A stretch of DNA of 64,000 bases, from positions 1-64,000 of the forward strand of contig JBFMAZ010000082.1 of the NCBI GenBank assembly GCA_040755415.1. Direction: 5' to 3'. The position numbers and the translations under genes are program-made. This document shows, one piece after another, positions 17,866 through 27,353 of this stretch. Within the stretch, counting starts at the first letter, position 1, and the number at the start of each line of letters is the position of its first letter. This DNA comes from QYQD01 sp040755415 (lineage in GTDB: Bacteria; Desulfobacterota; QYQD01). The notes beneath the pieces are model-generated. The model did no database searches and had not been told where the DNA came from. It saw nothing but the letters and a program-made list of their open reading frames with translations.

Positions 17866-19245
17866 ATGATTTCACCTCCAACTTTATCCAAGATCGAAAA
17901 CATCATCGGCAAAAAAAACCTCCTTACCTCTCAGGAGGACTGCATCTGTTATGCCTATGACGCCACCAATCTATTCTACTTGCCGGATGCTGTGGCCATC
18001 CCTGGAACAGCAGGAGAAATAGATGCTATTATGCAACTCGCTAATCGGGAAAAATTTCCGGTCACACCCCGCGGTGCCGGTACCGGTATGACCGGAGGCG
18101 CTCTGGCGATAAATGGAGGATTGGTCCTGGTGCTCACCCGGCTTAACCGTATCCTGGAAATTGATACGGAAAACCTGATAGCGGTAGTAGAACCAGGGGT
18201 AATAACCGGCGACTTACAAAGAGAGGTAGAAAAGGTCGGCCTTTTTTACCCCCCTGATCCATCCAGCCTTAAGTTTTCCACTATAGGCGGAAATGTTGCC
18301 GAATGTGCCGGCGGCGCCCGGGCTGTTAAGTACGGTGTCACCAAAGATTATGTAATCGGCCTGGAAGTGGTGCTGCCCACCGGCGGGATTATCAGGACGG
18401 GTGTGCGCACCAGAAAAGGTGTGGTAGGGTATGATTTAACCAAGCTCTTGGTAGGCTCTGAGGGGACACTGGGAATCATTACCAGGATCATCCTTAAATT
18501 ACTTCCCCTGCCGGAGGCCCGGAAGACCCTGTTAGCTATATTTGACAGACTGGATACGGCCATGCAGACTGTATCCGGTATTATCAGCGCCCGAATTATA
18601 CCGGCGGCCCTGGAATTCATGGACCAGACCGTTATCTCCTGTGTTGAAGACTACCTGCATCTGGGGTTACCCAGAGAAGCCGGGGCCTTGCTTTTAATAG
18701 AAGTGGACGGTCATAAAGAGGCAGTAGAATCAGAGGCGAATAAGGTTTCCCAGCTATGCCAGAAATTTGGGGCCATAGACATCCGGACAGCCGGAGACGA
18801 AGGCGAAGCAGCCCTCCTGTGGCAGGCCCGCCGGGCTGTCTCCCCGGCCCTGTTTAAACTTAAACCCCATAAAATAAGCGAGGATATTGTCGTCCCACGC
18901 AGCCGCATAGCGGAGATGGTTTCCCGGGCCAGGGCCATAGGTACGGAAAACGACTTAATCGTCCTCTGTTTTGGCCATGCCGGAGACGGCAATATCCATA
19001 TAAATATTATGATCGACCGGGAAGACAAGGCTGAGGCGCAAAAAGCCCAAAAAGCCAAAGAACAGATATTCCGCACCGCCGTGGAACTGGGGGGGACATT
19101 ATCGGGTGAGCACGGCATAGGCATAACGAAATCACCCTTTCTGGGGCTTGAACTAGACCCCCTGGCCATTGAAACCATGAAGAAGATAAAGGCAGCGTTC
19201 GATCCTAATAATATCCTGAATCCTGGAAAGGTATTCCCATATTGA
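17866..19245 (+). CDS. FAD-binding 2-hydroxyacid dehydrogenase (GlcD/D-lactate dehydrogenase type)
   Basis: The 459-residue flavoprotein of the VAO family has the FAD-binding segment TPRGAGTGMTGGALA and ECAGGARAVKYGVTKDYV, and the C-terminal FGHAGDGNIHINI and SGEHGIGITKSPFL motifs with metal and substrate ligands. It oxidises glycolate or D-lactate and passes electrons to a partner Fe-S subunit or quinone. The usual GlcF partner is not beside it; a histidine kinase gene follows with a four-base overlap. No clear ribosome site precedes ATG 17866. Confidence 0.9.
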   Translation: MISPPTLSKIENIIGKKNLLTSQEDCICYAYDATNLFYLPDAVAIPGTAGEIDAIMQLANREKFPVTPRGAGTGMTGGALAINGGLVLVLTRLNRILEIDTENLIAVVEPGVITGDLQREVEKVGLFYPPDPSSLKFSTIGGNVAECAGGARAVKYGVTKDYVIGLEVVLPTGGIIRTGVRTRKGVVGYDLTKLLVGSEGTLGIITRIILKLLPLPEARKTLLAIFDRLDTAMQTVSGIISARIIPAALEFMDQTVISCVEDYLHLGLPREAGALLLIEVDGHKEAVESEANKVSQLCQKFGAIDIRTAGDEGEAALLWQARRAVSPALFKLKPHKISEDIVVPRSRIAEMVSRARAIGTENDLIVLCFGHAGDGNIHINIMIDREDKAEAQKAQKAKEQIFRTAVELGGTLSGEHGIGITKSPFLGLELDPLAIETMKKIKAAFDPNNILNPGKVFPY

Positions 19246-21287
19246 ACCGGGAAAGTCATAGAGCCGCCGGGGCAGGCTTGTCGGCAACAAGGCCTTCAAA
19301 TCATCTGGAGCGGACTATACTTACTATAGCCATAGCCGCCTTTTTCCCTACTGTCCTCTTCCTCCGGTATTTACATGGTATAGGGATTACGCTGTTAATA
19401 ACAAAGGCATTCCCGCCCCTGCATCTCGTTTCTGAATATTTAGGTATATTTGTCTCCGTATCCCTCTTTTTGCTGGCCTGGCATACCTATCCTGACCGGC
19501 GCGACACGTTTATATTATCTCTGGGAAACGCCTTCCTGCTGGTCGGCCTTTTGAGCCTGCTCCATATCATGCATTACCAGGAAAGTTTTGTCCCTATCAA
19601 GAGTAACGTATCACCAAACAACCCCGTTTGTTTTCATGCCATAAGCCAACTTTTGCTGCCGTTAGGCATTCTGTTCAGTATATTTGCGGCGGGCAGGACA
19701 TTTTCGGCGCATAGACGTCTTCACTACTTATTAGGGGTGCTCGCTCTCTTCACTCTGATATTGGGCGCCGGCTCGTACCTGGAATCTCTCCAATCTGCCC
19801 TCTCGCCAATAAATGCGTCCCGCCTTATCAACCGGGATCTCTTGACTGTTCCCCTCTACGCCGTGGCTATATACCTCTACTACAAGAAAAAATTGTTTGC
19901 CGAAGCTAAGTCCAATGCCTTATTCCTGGGCGCCCTGGCCCTGCTGGCGTATAGTGAGGCCTTGAACAACGGATCATGCTTCCAGTGTAAAGACTGCCCG
20001 CTAAGAAATCACAACCCCTTTTCTCATCTCTTCACCATTGCGGCTTATGGCGTTATCTATTGGGTAGTCTTTGTCTCATCTATTCGCTATCCTTATAAGG
20101 CACTTTATGCGGTTAAAGAAGACCTCTCCGAAAAATATCAGGAACTTTCTGCCGCCCTGGAGATGTTAAAACAATCGGAAGAAAGGTACCGCCTGTTGGT
20201 TGAAAACTCGAACGATCTGATATACACTCTCGACTCACACAGTCGCATCACCTTTGTAAACCGAAACATAAGCGCCTTGACCGGTTACACGCCTGCCGAG
20301 TTACATGGTAAAAGTGTTTTTGACATCCTTACCCCGGAGTCGCAAAAAAAGGCCATAGCACAGATCAGGACGCTGGTGAAGACCAGACGTATCCTGGTTG
20401 AAGACCTGGAAATAATGGCTAAGGATGGAAAGAAAAGAACTCTCATGGTCAATATCCAGCCTATACAAGACGCCGGAGGCAGGATAACAGGATTTCAGGG
20501 CATAGCCAGGGATATCTCCGAACGCAGGCAACAACGGGAACAGATGATCCACTCCGAAAAACTGGCTACGGTGGGACTTATTGCCTCAGGTATTGCCCAT
20601 GAAATTGGTACGCCCTTGAATATTATTTCTGGTAACGCTGAGTTTCTCTTGGCTGACCTTCCTGAGCAACACCCCATGCGTGAAGAGTTAGAGACCATAA
20701 TCGATCAGTGCCAGAGGATATCCGACCAGGTTAAGAGTCTCCTGGATTTTGCCCGTCCTTCGTCCTTAGAGTTTGCCCCGTTAAATATAAACGAGATCAT
20801 TCATGACACCCTCCGCCTTTTAAAACATATGATTAAACCGGATCATAACCTACAACTGAATTTAACCCCGGACCTGCCGCCCTTAATGGGTGATAAATAC
20901 AGGCTGCGACAATTATTCATCAATCTCCTCCTGAATGCCTTTCAAGCCATGCCCACGGGTGGTTCACTAAAGATAAGCACCGGCCTGATACCGGCATCAC
21001 GTGCCTCTAAAATAGAAGGGCCGTATGTGGAGATAAAAATACAGGATTCCGGTCAGGGCATTGAAAAAGAAAATCTAAAGTCCATATTTGACCCCTTTTT
21101 TACTACCAAGGCCATCGGCCAGGGAACCGGCCTGGGGCTGGCCGTATGCCTGAGGATAGTCAAAGATCACGGGGGGAGCATCGAGGTCGAAAGCGTAGTC
21201 AACAAAGGCACTACATTTATAATCCGTCTTCCATTGCGTGCATTTCTAAAAGATGGCGTAACAGAGGAAACTATTAGCCATGTCTGA
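19242..21287 (+). CDS. Membrane-bound PAS sensor histidine kinase
   Basis: The 681-residue protein starts at a TTG overlapping the glcD stop. Residues about 25-285 hold seven or so membrane spans resembling a MASE3-type sensor, with a loop reading GSCFQCKDCPLRNH that carries three clustered cysteines. A coiled linker leads to a PAS domain (about 310-430), HisKA with the phospho-acceptor His in IAHEIGTPLNIISGN (about 452), and HATPase with INLLLNAFQAM, DSGQGI and GQGTGLGLAVC. It is followed by its regulator. The cysteine cluster could be a redox or metal sensor. Confidence 0.93.
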   Translation: MNRESHRAAGAGLSATRPSNHLERTILTIAIAAFFPTVLFLRYLHGIGITLLITKAFPPLHLVSEYLGIFVSVSLFLLAWHTYPDRRDTFILSLGNAFLLVGLLSLLHIMHYQESFVPIKSNVSPNNPVCFHAISQLLLPLGILFSIFAAGRTFSAHRRLHYLLGVLALFTLILGAGSYLESLQSALSPINASRLINRDLLTVPLYAVAIYLYYKKKLFAEAKSNALFLGALALLAYSEALNNGSCFQCKDCPLRNHNPFSHLFTIAAYGVIYWVVFVSSIRYPYKALYAVKEDLSEKYQELSAALEMLKQSEERYRLLVENSNDLIYTLDSHSRITFVNRNISALTGYTPAELHGKSVFDILTPESQKKAIAQIRTLVKTRRILVEDLEIMAKDGKKRTLMVNIQPIQDAGGRITGFQGIARDISERRQQREQMIHSEKLATVGLIASGIAHEIGTPLNIISGNAEFLLADLPEQHPMREELETIIDQCQRISDQVKSLLDFARPSSLEFAPLNINEIIHDTLRLLKHMIKPDHNLQLNLTPDLPPLMGDKYRLRQLFINLLLNAFQAMPTGGSLKISTGLIPASRASKIEGPYVEIKIQDSGQGIEKENLKSIFDPFFTTKAIGQGTGLGLAVCLRIVKDHGGSIEVESVVNKGTTFIIRLPLRAFLKDGVTEETISHV

Positions 21288-22641
21288 TATACCTTATTCC
21301 ATACTCATCGTTGATGATGACGTGCAAATGACCATTATGCTCAGGAAAGTATTAGAGAAAGAGGGTTATGACGTGGACACCGCCCTTAACGGGCAGGATG
21401 CCCTGGCTAAATCCGCTGAGGGAGATATCGACCTGGTAATCTCTGATATCCGCATGCCAGGCATGGATGGTCTGGAATTCCTGAAAAGGATAAAGGAAAA
21501 TCATCAGGATGTCCCGGTCATACTTATGACCGCCTTTGGCTCTATCGAGGCTGCAGTGGAGTCCATGAAAAAGGGGGCCTACCACTACATAGCCAAGCCA
21601 TTTAAAACAGAGCAGTTCCGGTCGGTGGTAGAAGCTGCCCTCCGGGAGCGAAGGCTTCAGCTTGAAGTAGCCGGCTTGCGCCAAGAGATAACGAAGGAGT
21701 TTTGTTTCTCAAACATTATCGGCAAAAACCCGGCCATGCAAGAAATATTCTCCCTGATCCGGCGTGTGGCCAGGGCCAAAAGCACTGTCATAATCTATGG
21801 GAAGAGCGGCACCGGCAAGGAACTCGTGGCCAGGGCCCTGCATTATAACAGCCCCCGTGCGGATAAACCATTTGTCGCCTTCAATTGCGCGGCCATACCC
21901 GAGACCCTTCTGGAAACAGAGCTTTTCGGTCATGCCAGGGGGGCCTTTACGGATGCCAGGCATGCCAAAAGGGGCCTTTTTGTCGAAGCGGATGGTGGTA
22001 CCTTGTTCCTGGATGAAATTGGCGATATGCCTGTTTCCATTCAGGGCAAGCTACTCAGGGCTATCCAGGAAAGGGAAATCCGGCCAGTGGGCGCAACGAA
22101 GGATATCAAGGTTGACGTGAGGCTCGTTGCAGCTACACATCATGATCTGCAACAACTGCTTAAAGAAGGAAAGATAAGGGAAGACCTCTACTTCCGGTTA
22201 AACGTAGTCCCCATAAGCCTCCCGGAATTAAAGGACCGTAAAGAAGACATCCCCCTGCTGGCAAGGCACTTCCTTAAAAAATATGCTGTAGAGAACAATC
22301 AGAAACCGCTTAATGTCTCAAGAGAAACGATGCACATTCTTATGGAATATCCCTGGCCGGGAAATGTTCGGGAGCTGGAAAATGTCCTGGAACGGGCCGC
22401 CATCCTCACCGAAGGCCCCGTGATCCAACCTGAGAACCTGCCCGAGGGTCTTCGCTCAGTCCCCTATGCGTCTGGCGAAGAAATACCTATAACTTCCAGT
22501 TTAGAAAATCTGGAGAAAAAACATATCCAGGATATACTCAACTTAACCCGCGGAAACCAATCGGAGGCCGCGAAAATCCTGGGAATCGATCGCCGCACCC
22601 TTTATCGCAAGATAAAGGCCTACAATCTACAGATAACCTGA
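21280..22641 (+). CDS. Sigma-54-dependent response regulator (NtrC family)
   Basis: The receiver domain (1-120) has the phospho-acceptor in LVISDIRMPG. The AAA+ domain has Walker A GKSGTGKE (about 173-180), the sigma-54 loop as GAFTDA rather than GAFTGA, Walker B GGTLFLDEIGD, and R-fingers. A Fis-type helix-turn-helix ends the protein (NQSEAAKILGIDRRTLYRKI). It overlaps the kinase gene by eight bases. A candidate sigma-54 promoter lies downstream before a small gene, a plausible target. Confidence 0.96.
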   Translation: MSDIPYSILIVDDDVQMTIMLRKVLEKEGYDVDTALNGQDALAKSAEGDIDLVISDIRMPGMDGLEFLKRIKENHQDVPVILMTAFGSIEAAVESMKKGAYHYIAKPFKTEQFRSVVEAALRERRLQLEVAGLRQEITKEFCFSNIIGKNPAMQEIFSLIRRVARAKSTVIIYGKSGTGKELVARALHYNSPRADKPFVAFNCAAIPETLLETELFGHARGAFTDARHAKRGLFVEADGGTLFLDEIGDMPVSIQGKLLRAIQEREIRPVGATKDIKVDVRLVAATHHDLQQLLKEGKIREDLYFRLNVVPISLPELKDRKEDIPLLARHFLKKYAVENNQKPLNVSRETMHILMEYPWPGNVRELENVLERAAILTEGPVIQPENLPEGLRSVPYASGEEIPITSSLENLEKKHIQDILNLTRGNQSEAAKILGIDRRTLYRKIKAYNLQIT

Positions 22642-22648
22642 CTTATAT

Positions 22649-22665
22649 CGGGACAAATTGTCCCG
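22649..22665. promoter_or_regulatory. Palindrome after the response-regulator gene
   Basis: CGGGACAA and TTGTCCCG are perfect arms around one A, and an imperfect third copy GGCAATTTGTCC follows at 22673-22684. It may be an enhancer-type operator for the regulator just upstream or for the small gene downstream. As a hairpin it lacks a T tract and so is not a typical terminator. Confidence 0.4.
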
Positions 22666-22846
22666 TCCAAGTGGCAATTTGTCCTGTTCCGCCTGTATCA
22701 TACAATAAGCGCATTACCTGACCGATAAAACCACTTTGCCCTGTGACATTTTTTCCCATCGGTTTTTTCCCTCACCACCCCCCCACCTGCTACTTGAAAT
22801 TGAAAATACCCAGGCAATTGGCCTCCTTTTGAACGAATACTCATTC

Positions 22847-22862
22847 TGGCATCAAATTTGAT
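22847..22862 (+). promoter_or_regulatory. Candidate sigma-54 promoter
   Basis: TGGCATCAAATTTGAT fits the -24/-12 pattern TGGCAC-N5-TTGCW except that the -12 GC is GA. It lies 69 bases before the ATG of the small gene at 22931 and 205 bases after the sigma-54 regulator gene. Confidence 0.35.
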
Positions 22863-22930
22863 ACTCAATAAACCAGAGCACAGAGAAAAGAGAAGGCTAA
22901 GTTTTGACAGTACAATAAGAGGAGGATAAA

Positions 22931-23254
22931 ATGCGCACCCATACCAGTACTCCAAAAGACAGGATATCTAAAGGCAAAACTCTAATGCTCTGCTTCTACA
23001 AAGTTGACCAGTTAGGTGACCAAGCGGATAATATCGGACTATCTGACTATATCATAAAGATGAAAAAGGCATACCGCTACCGCGACATCCCCAGACAGAT
23101 GGAAATGGAAGAAGAAAGACTCAAGAAGACGGAATGGTGTGAAACCTTCAAGGCCAGGATAGCACCTCAGGTTTGTATGCTGCGGCGGAAATATGACACG
23201 GCCGGATATTGTAATAAGTGCAAGGGGCCTAAGAAACTATCAAATGCCAAATAG
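22931..23254 (+). CDS. Small basic protein of unknown function
   Basis: The 107-residue product is Lys/Arg-rich with no signal peptide or membrane span. It has a helical charged middle (RDIPRQMEMEEERLKKTEW) and five Cys residues, including a final CNKCKGPKK pair that could bind metal. A strong AGGAGG site seven bases before the ATG supports translation. I do not recognise the family. Its place behind a sigma-54 promoter candidate suggests control by the adjacent two-component system. Confidence 0.65.
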   Translation: MRTHTSTPKDRISKGKTLMLCFYKVDQLGDQADNIGLSDYIIKMKKAYRYRDIPRQMEMEEERLKKTEWCETFKARIAPQVCMLRRKYDTAGYCNKCKGPKKLSNAK

Positions 23255-23282
23255 TGCCCTTCCGCAAACCACCGTTTCCGGT

Positions 23283-23455
23283 CGTGCCATAGGCAGATTC
23301 GCCGGGGCGAACTTCGCGCTCTCAGCAATCAGCTTTCAGCCTCCGGGTTACGAGTTTCGAGTTCCGGATTGCGGGTTTCGGATTAACAAACTCATAACTC
23401 GCAATCCGAAACACTCTTCCTGACCCCTGCATTCTATATTCTGTATTCTTAAAAT
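23283..23455. repeat. Composite of short dispersed repeats before thrC
   Basis: The stretch carries CAGATTCGCCGG, TCAGCAATCAGCTTTCAGC, CGGATTGCGGGTTTCGGATT and TATTCTGTATTCTTAA words that also occur at 17784-17862 and 39552-39615. It appears to be pieces of several repeat families side by side. No gene is visible between 23255 and 23541. Confidence 0.5.
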
Positions 23456-23541
23456 TTACCCTCCCTTACCCTTTCTTTTTTGCTCTGATTCTGTTAAATT
23501 CCGGCAATCTTAAGTATTGAAAAAGGCATCAGGGTAAAAAA

Positions 23542-24936
23542 ATGCGATACATAAGCACCAGAGGACAAATAGAACCGGTATCATTCCGGGAGGCAGTCAT
23601 AATGGGCCTGGCTACGGATGGCGGGCTTTTACTGCCTGAAACTATCCCTTCAATAAGCGCCGGGGAACTCAAAAATTGGGCTAGGCTATCCTATCCGGAA
23701 CTGGCCTTTAAGGTCATGTCCCCGTTCATCACGGACATCAAGGCCGAAGACCTGGAAAGAATGATAAAGCGTTCTTACGCTGCCTTTGACCACCCGGAGA
23801 TTACGCCTGTGGTCAAAAAGGACGGGATTTACGTGCTTGAACTTTTTCACGGCCCGACCCTGGCCTTTAAAGACGTGGCCCTACAGTTTCTGGGGAATGT
23901 CTTTGAATACCTGCTTCTCGAAGGCGGCCGGAAGATGAACATCCTGGGGGCTACCTCCGGTGATACCGGAAGTGCAGCTATCTATGGGGTAAGGGGGAAA
24001 AAGAATATTAACATCTTTATCCTCCATCCATACAAACGGGTCAGCCCTATTCAGGAATTGCAGATGACCACAGTGACCGATGCCAATGTCTTCAACGTCG
24101 CCATAAGGGGGACATTTGATGACGGCCAGGCCATCGTCAAGACCATATTTAATGACCTCCCGTTTAAAGAAAGCCATGCCCTGGGGGCCATAAACTCCAT
24201 AAACTGGGCGCGCGTCCTGGCGCAGATCGTTTATTATTTCTATGCCTATTTCCGGGTCAGGGAAAAGACAGACCGCGAAGAAATCAGTTTTGCCGTCCCT
24301 ACCGGGAATTTCGGGGACATCTTTGCCGGCTATATAGCCAGGCGGATGATGGGAAAGGGATTTCACAGGCTGGTGCTGGCCACCAATGAAAATAATATCC
24401 TGACCCGCTTTATTAATGCTGGAGATTATTCTATTGGTAAAGTAGTGCCGACCGTGAGCCCATCTATGGACATCCAGGTGGCCAGCAACTTTGAACGTTA
24501 TCTTTACTATTTCTATAATGAAGATGCCGAGCGGGTCAGAGAGGCCATGCAATCCTTCAGTAAAAACGGCCACCTGAAATTTACAGAAGAAGAACAGGAA
24601 CTTGTCAGGAGGGATTTTGTCAGCCGGAGTGTGGATCAGCCAACCACACTTAAAACCATCCGTTCCTTTTATGAAGAAACCGGCTATATTCTTGATCCTC
24701 ACACGGCGGTCGGGGTAAGGGCAGGACTGGACCTTCGTGAGCCGGATGTCCCCATGGTCTGCCTGGCTACCGCTCATCCGGCCAAATTTGGCGAGGCCGT
24801 TTCTCAGGCCTTGGGCAGAGAACCGGAACTGCCGCCAGCCCTGCAGGGCCTTGACAAACGCGAATCGCGATGCGAGGTATTGGAAGCCGATATAGACATC
24901 ATCAAGGATTACTTGCACAAGAACGCCATATGTTAA
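23542..24936 (+). CDS. thrC: Threonine synthase
   Basis: ThrC turns O-phosphohomoserine into threonine with pyridoxal phosphate. The 464-residue protein is of the long E. coli/yeast type, with the N-terminal MRYISTRGQIEPVSFREAV and the PLP-lysine motif GPTLAFKDVALQFLG at about residues 96-110, then ATSGDTGSAAIYG and FAVPTGNFGDIFAGY. A single gene between two repeat-filled gaps. Confidence 0.97.
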   Translation: MRYISTRGQIEPVSFREAVIMGLATDGGLLLPETIPSISAGELKNWARLSYPELAFKVMSPFITDIKAEDLERMIKRSYAAFDHPEITPVVKKDGIYVLELFHGPTLAFKDVALQFLGNVFEYLLLEGGRKMNILGATSGDTGSAAIYGVRGKKNINIFILHPYKRVSPIQELQMTTVTDANVFNVAIRGTFDDGQAIVKTIFNDLPFKESHALGAINSINWARVLAQIVYYFYAYFRVREKTDREEISFAVPTGNFGDIFAGYIARRMMGKGFHRLVLATNENNILTRFINAGDYSIGKVVPTVSPSMDIQVASNFERYLYYFYNEDAERVREAMQSFSKNGHLKFTEEEQELVRRDFVSRSVDQPTTLKTIRSFYEETGYILDPHTAVGVRAGLDLREPDVPMVCLATAHPAKFGEAVSQALGREPELPPALQGLDKRESRCEVLEADIDIIKDYLHKNAIC

Positions 24937-25018
24937 GAAGTCCGTAACAGTTCAGGTTTTTGAAACGCTATGGGCCACGAAATACGATAGATTTCCGGAT
25001 ATAGCATGGTTTCAAATT

Positions 25019-25164
25019 CGAAATCCGAAGCACGAAACTCGAAACAATATCAAATGATCAAAATCCAAATTATCAAAACGAATTGTTCATGCTGCGGTTT
25101 TGAACATTGAGACATTAGGAATTTGGATTTGTTTCGAATTTCAATATTCGAATTTCGGATTTGG
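25019..25164. repeat. A/T-rich long inverted repeat, family C, copy 3
   Basis: Arms CGAAATCCGAAGCACGAAAC and TTTCGGATTTGG frame inner inverted words CAAATGATCAAAATCC and GGAATTTGGATTTGTTTCG. It is the closest relative of copy 2. The remainder of the gap 24937-25252 has nothing recognisable. Confidence 0.65.
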
Positions 25165-25252
25165 CCCTGATCTTGAAGCTGTCGACACTATCGGACTTAA
25201 TGGCCTTTTCAAAAAGCTGAAATGATACAGAAGTTCAAATTCCAAGGCTCAA

Positions 25253-26017
25253 ATGGATAAAAAAATCTTCCCAGCAGGTATGTCGCCGATTGGTGAGGGG
25301 ACATTTCGATTCGCCTGCCATCCGGGTGTGGCCTGTTTCATGCTCTGCTGCCGCAGAGTTGACCTGCTCCTCTATCCCTACGACATTATCCGCCTGAAAA
25401 ATCGCCTGGGACTTTCTTCAGACGCCTTCCTGGATAAACATACCATTATGGCCTACCGGGACAATCCTTTCTTCCCGACAGTCACGTTAAGAATGGCCGA
25501 CAACACAGAACGCACCTGTCCCTTTCTAGGTGAGGCCGGCTGTACCATATATGAGGACCGCCCTACGGCCTGCCGCATGTATCCCCTGGAGCGCGCTGTG
25601 GATAGAAGCCTGCCTGAAAGCGGACCAAAAGATTATTATTTTGTCCATCGGGTCGAGCACTGCCTCGGTCATAATGAAAGCCGGGAATGGACGGTGGCGG
25701 AATGGATCCGTGATCAGGAAATTGCGACCTTCAATCTTATGAACGACCTGTGGGTAGAGTTTGACACCTTGATCCGGAATGCGCCCTGGACGCTGGAAAA
25801 GAATGCGGAACAAAAGCGAAAGATGGCCTTTATGGCCTGCTACAACCTCGATGCCTTCAGAAGTTTCGTTTTTGAAAGCACCTTCCTCAAAAGATTCAAA
25901 GTGCCTTCACAAGTCATAAAAAAGCTGAGAGGAGATGACGTCGAGCTGATGAAATTTGGCCTTGACTGGCTCAAGTTTTTTTTAGGTCACGAAAATACGT
26001 TCGTTTCCGCCCGATAA
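25253..26017 (+). CDS. YkgJ-family cysteine-cluster protein
   Basis: The 254-residue protein has the YkgJ pattern of spaced cysteines: CHPGVACFMLCCRR near residue 24, CPFLGEAGCTIYEDRPTACR at about 88-107, and a later HCLGH. The cysteines bind an Fe-S cluster or zinc; the biochemical role is unknown. The C-terminus reads into the convergent hydrolase gene for 47 bases. Confidence 0.88.
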   Translation: MDKKIFPAGMSPIGEGTFRFACHPGVACFMLCCRRVDLLLYPYDIIRLKNRLGLSSDAFLDKHTIMAYRDNPFFPTVTLRMADNTERTCPFLGEAGCTIYEDRPTACRMYPLERAVDRSLPESGPKDYYFVHRVEHCLGHNESREWTVAEWIRDQEIATFNLMNDLWVEFDTLIRNAPWTLEKNAEQKRKMAFMACYNLDAFRSFVFESTFLKRFKVPSQVIKKLRGDDVELMKFGLDWLKFFLGHENTFVSAR

Positions 26018-26795
26018 CAAAGTCCTGAATGGTCTGGAAGTAGGCCTCGCCGCACCTGCTTATAATATCGTTGTGGTCTGCGCCCGGCACCACGATGAGC
26101 TGCCTCTTTTTGGCTCCGGCATAAGACATGAGCACCTCTACGTCGGTTAAAGGAATGAGGGCGTCGCGCTGGCCGTGAATAATAAGCGTGGGCTTAGTGA
26201 CCTTGGCTATGTTTTTGACGTTGATAAGGCCGTCTTCTTCTGATATCCCCAGATCGGAACCCGGAACACCGATGCGCCCCAGAAGGGCGACCGTACTGGC
26301 AAAGGCGCTGTCCAGAATAAGGGCGGCGATCTCATCGTTATAAGACGCTGCCAGTTCAATGGCGGATACGCTGCCCAGGGAACGTCCCATCAATACAAGC
26401 GGGCCGGGCCGGCTGGTTTCCTTTAGAAACCCTTTAATATCCTTATACACAGCATGGGCGTCACGGAGCATGGAGCCGGCCGTAGGCTCACCCGTGCTCT
26501 TTCCATATCCACGAAAATCAACGGCAATAAAACTAAAGCCGCAGCGATTATATACAGGCCCGATATCATCATAGTCGCCAGCTATCTCGCCATTGCCATG
26601 AAAAAAAAGGATATGGGGGGCATCGGGAACGGTGAGGTGCATACGCGCGCCGATCTGTACGCCTCCATCCACAGAGATGAAATGTTCTATGATACCTTCC
26701 GGGACAGAGTCTGAATAATCCTTGCGGGGATGAAATATGTACTGCAAAATCTCAGGCCGGTCCAGCCTGGAAAATTTCTCATGCAAGGTGTCCAT
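25971..26795 (-). CDS. Alpha/beta hydrolase
   Basis: The 274-residue serine hydrolase shows the oxyanion strand ILFFHGNGEIAGDYDDIG, the nucleophile elbow GRSLGS (Ser about 145), a late Asp in GQRDALIPLTDVE and the final His in PGADHND. It resembles the BEM46/YqiA-type lipases or peptidases; the substrate is unknown. Its 3' end overlaps the YkgJ gene by 47 bases. Confidence 0.88.
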   Translation of the reverse strand: MDTLHEKFSRLDRPEILQYIFHPRKDYSDSVPEGIIEHFISVDGGVQIGARMHLTVPDAPHILFFHGNGEIAGDYDDIGPVYNRCGFSFIAVDFRGYGKSTGEPTAGSMLRDAHAVYKDIKGFLKETSRPGPLVLMGRSLGSVSAIELAASYNDEIAALILDSAFASTVALLGRIGVPGSDLGISEEDGLINVKNIAKVTKPTLIIHGQRDALIPLTDVEVLMSYAGAKKRQLIVVPGADHNDIISRCGEAYFQTIQDFVIGRKRTYFRDLKKT

Positions 26796-26845
26796 GGTGT
26801 ATATCTCCCAATATCTTATTTGCTTTTAGTGGGTTGACGATAATG

Positions 26846-26935
26846 AATGTCATTAGTCAATAGTCATTTGTCACTGGTAAAAGGGGGGGTAATTTTCCGC
26901 ACCTAACCAATGACCGATGACTAATGACCAGTGAC
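26846..26935. repeat. Inverted repeat of the TCATTAGTCAATAGTCA type
   Basis: GTCATTAGTCAATAGTCATT on the left and AATGACCGATGACTAATGACC on the right (first 20 bases AATGACCGATGACTAATGAC) are inverted variants around a G run. It encodes nothing and lies upstream of the hydrolase gene. Confidence 0.55.
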
Positions 26936-27060
26936 GTTGCCTGTAGTTACTATACCCTAACGGTCATAAATGCAAATACTTTTTCCCGTTGTAAAGGTTC
27001 GAACGTCTGAACATGTTTTAAGATTAAGTTTGCCGAATCCCCTGCCGATAGTACATATAA

Positions 27061-27205
27061 CTAGTCTCCATCCGAAAACCTCCCCTCCCCTAGCGGGAGG
27101 GGACTAAGGGGAGGGGGAACATCTCGAAATTGCATAACCTTTTCACCCCCACCCTAGCCCTCCCCCGTCAAAGGGGGAGGGATATAGGCTTTCCGGCTGG
27201 AACTA
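27061..27205. mobile_element. MITE-like element, family B, copy 3
   Basis: Ends CTAGTCTCCATCCGAAAA and CTTTCCGGCTGGAACTAA are degenerate inverted copies. The interior is a different C/G-rich filler (CCTCCCCTAGCGGGAGG and CCTCCCCCGTCAAAGGGG) from that in copies 2 and 4. It abuts copy 4 directly. Confidence 0.6.
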
Positions 27206-27329
27206 ACTGGTTTCCATCCGAAAATCCCCCTGTATCCCCCTTTTCCAAAGGGGGATTTCAATATTTTCCCCCCTTTAGCAAAGGGGGGGGGTGGGGGGAT
27301 TTGGCAGTTTCCGGATGGACACTAACTAG
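27206..27329. mobile_element. MITE-like element, family B, copy 4
   Basis: Ends CTGGTTTCCATCCGAAAA and CAGTTTCCGGATGGACAC. The interior is nearly identical to copy 2 at 16597-16722. Its right end lies 24 bases before the start of the molybdopterin oxidoreductase gene, so it may carry or disturb that promoter. Confidence 0.7.
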
Positions 27330-27353
27330 TAATTCCCCCTGGAGAGAGCACCC

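Noticed and set aside
23193..23423. Plus-strand frame of 76 codons
   Set aside because: Its second half is made of dispersed repeats, and its first part overlaps the end of the small gene at 22931-23254.
23881..24918. Minus-strand frame of 345 codons
   Set aside because: Long shadow antisense to thrC, caused by codon bias.
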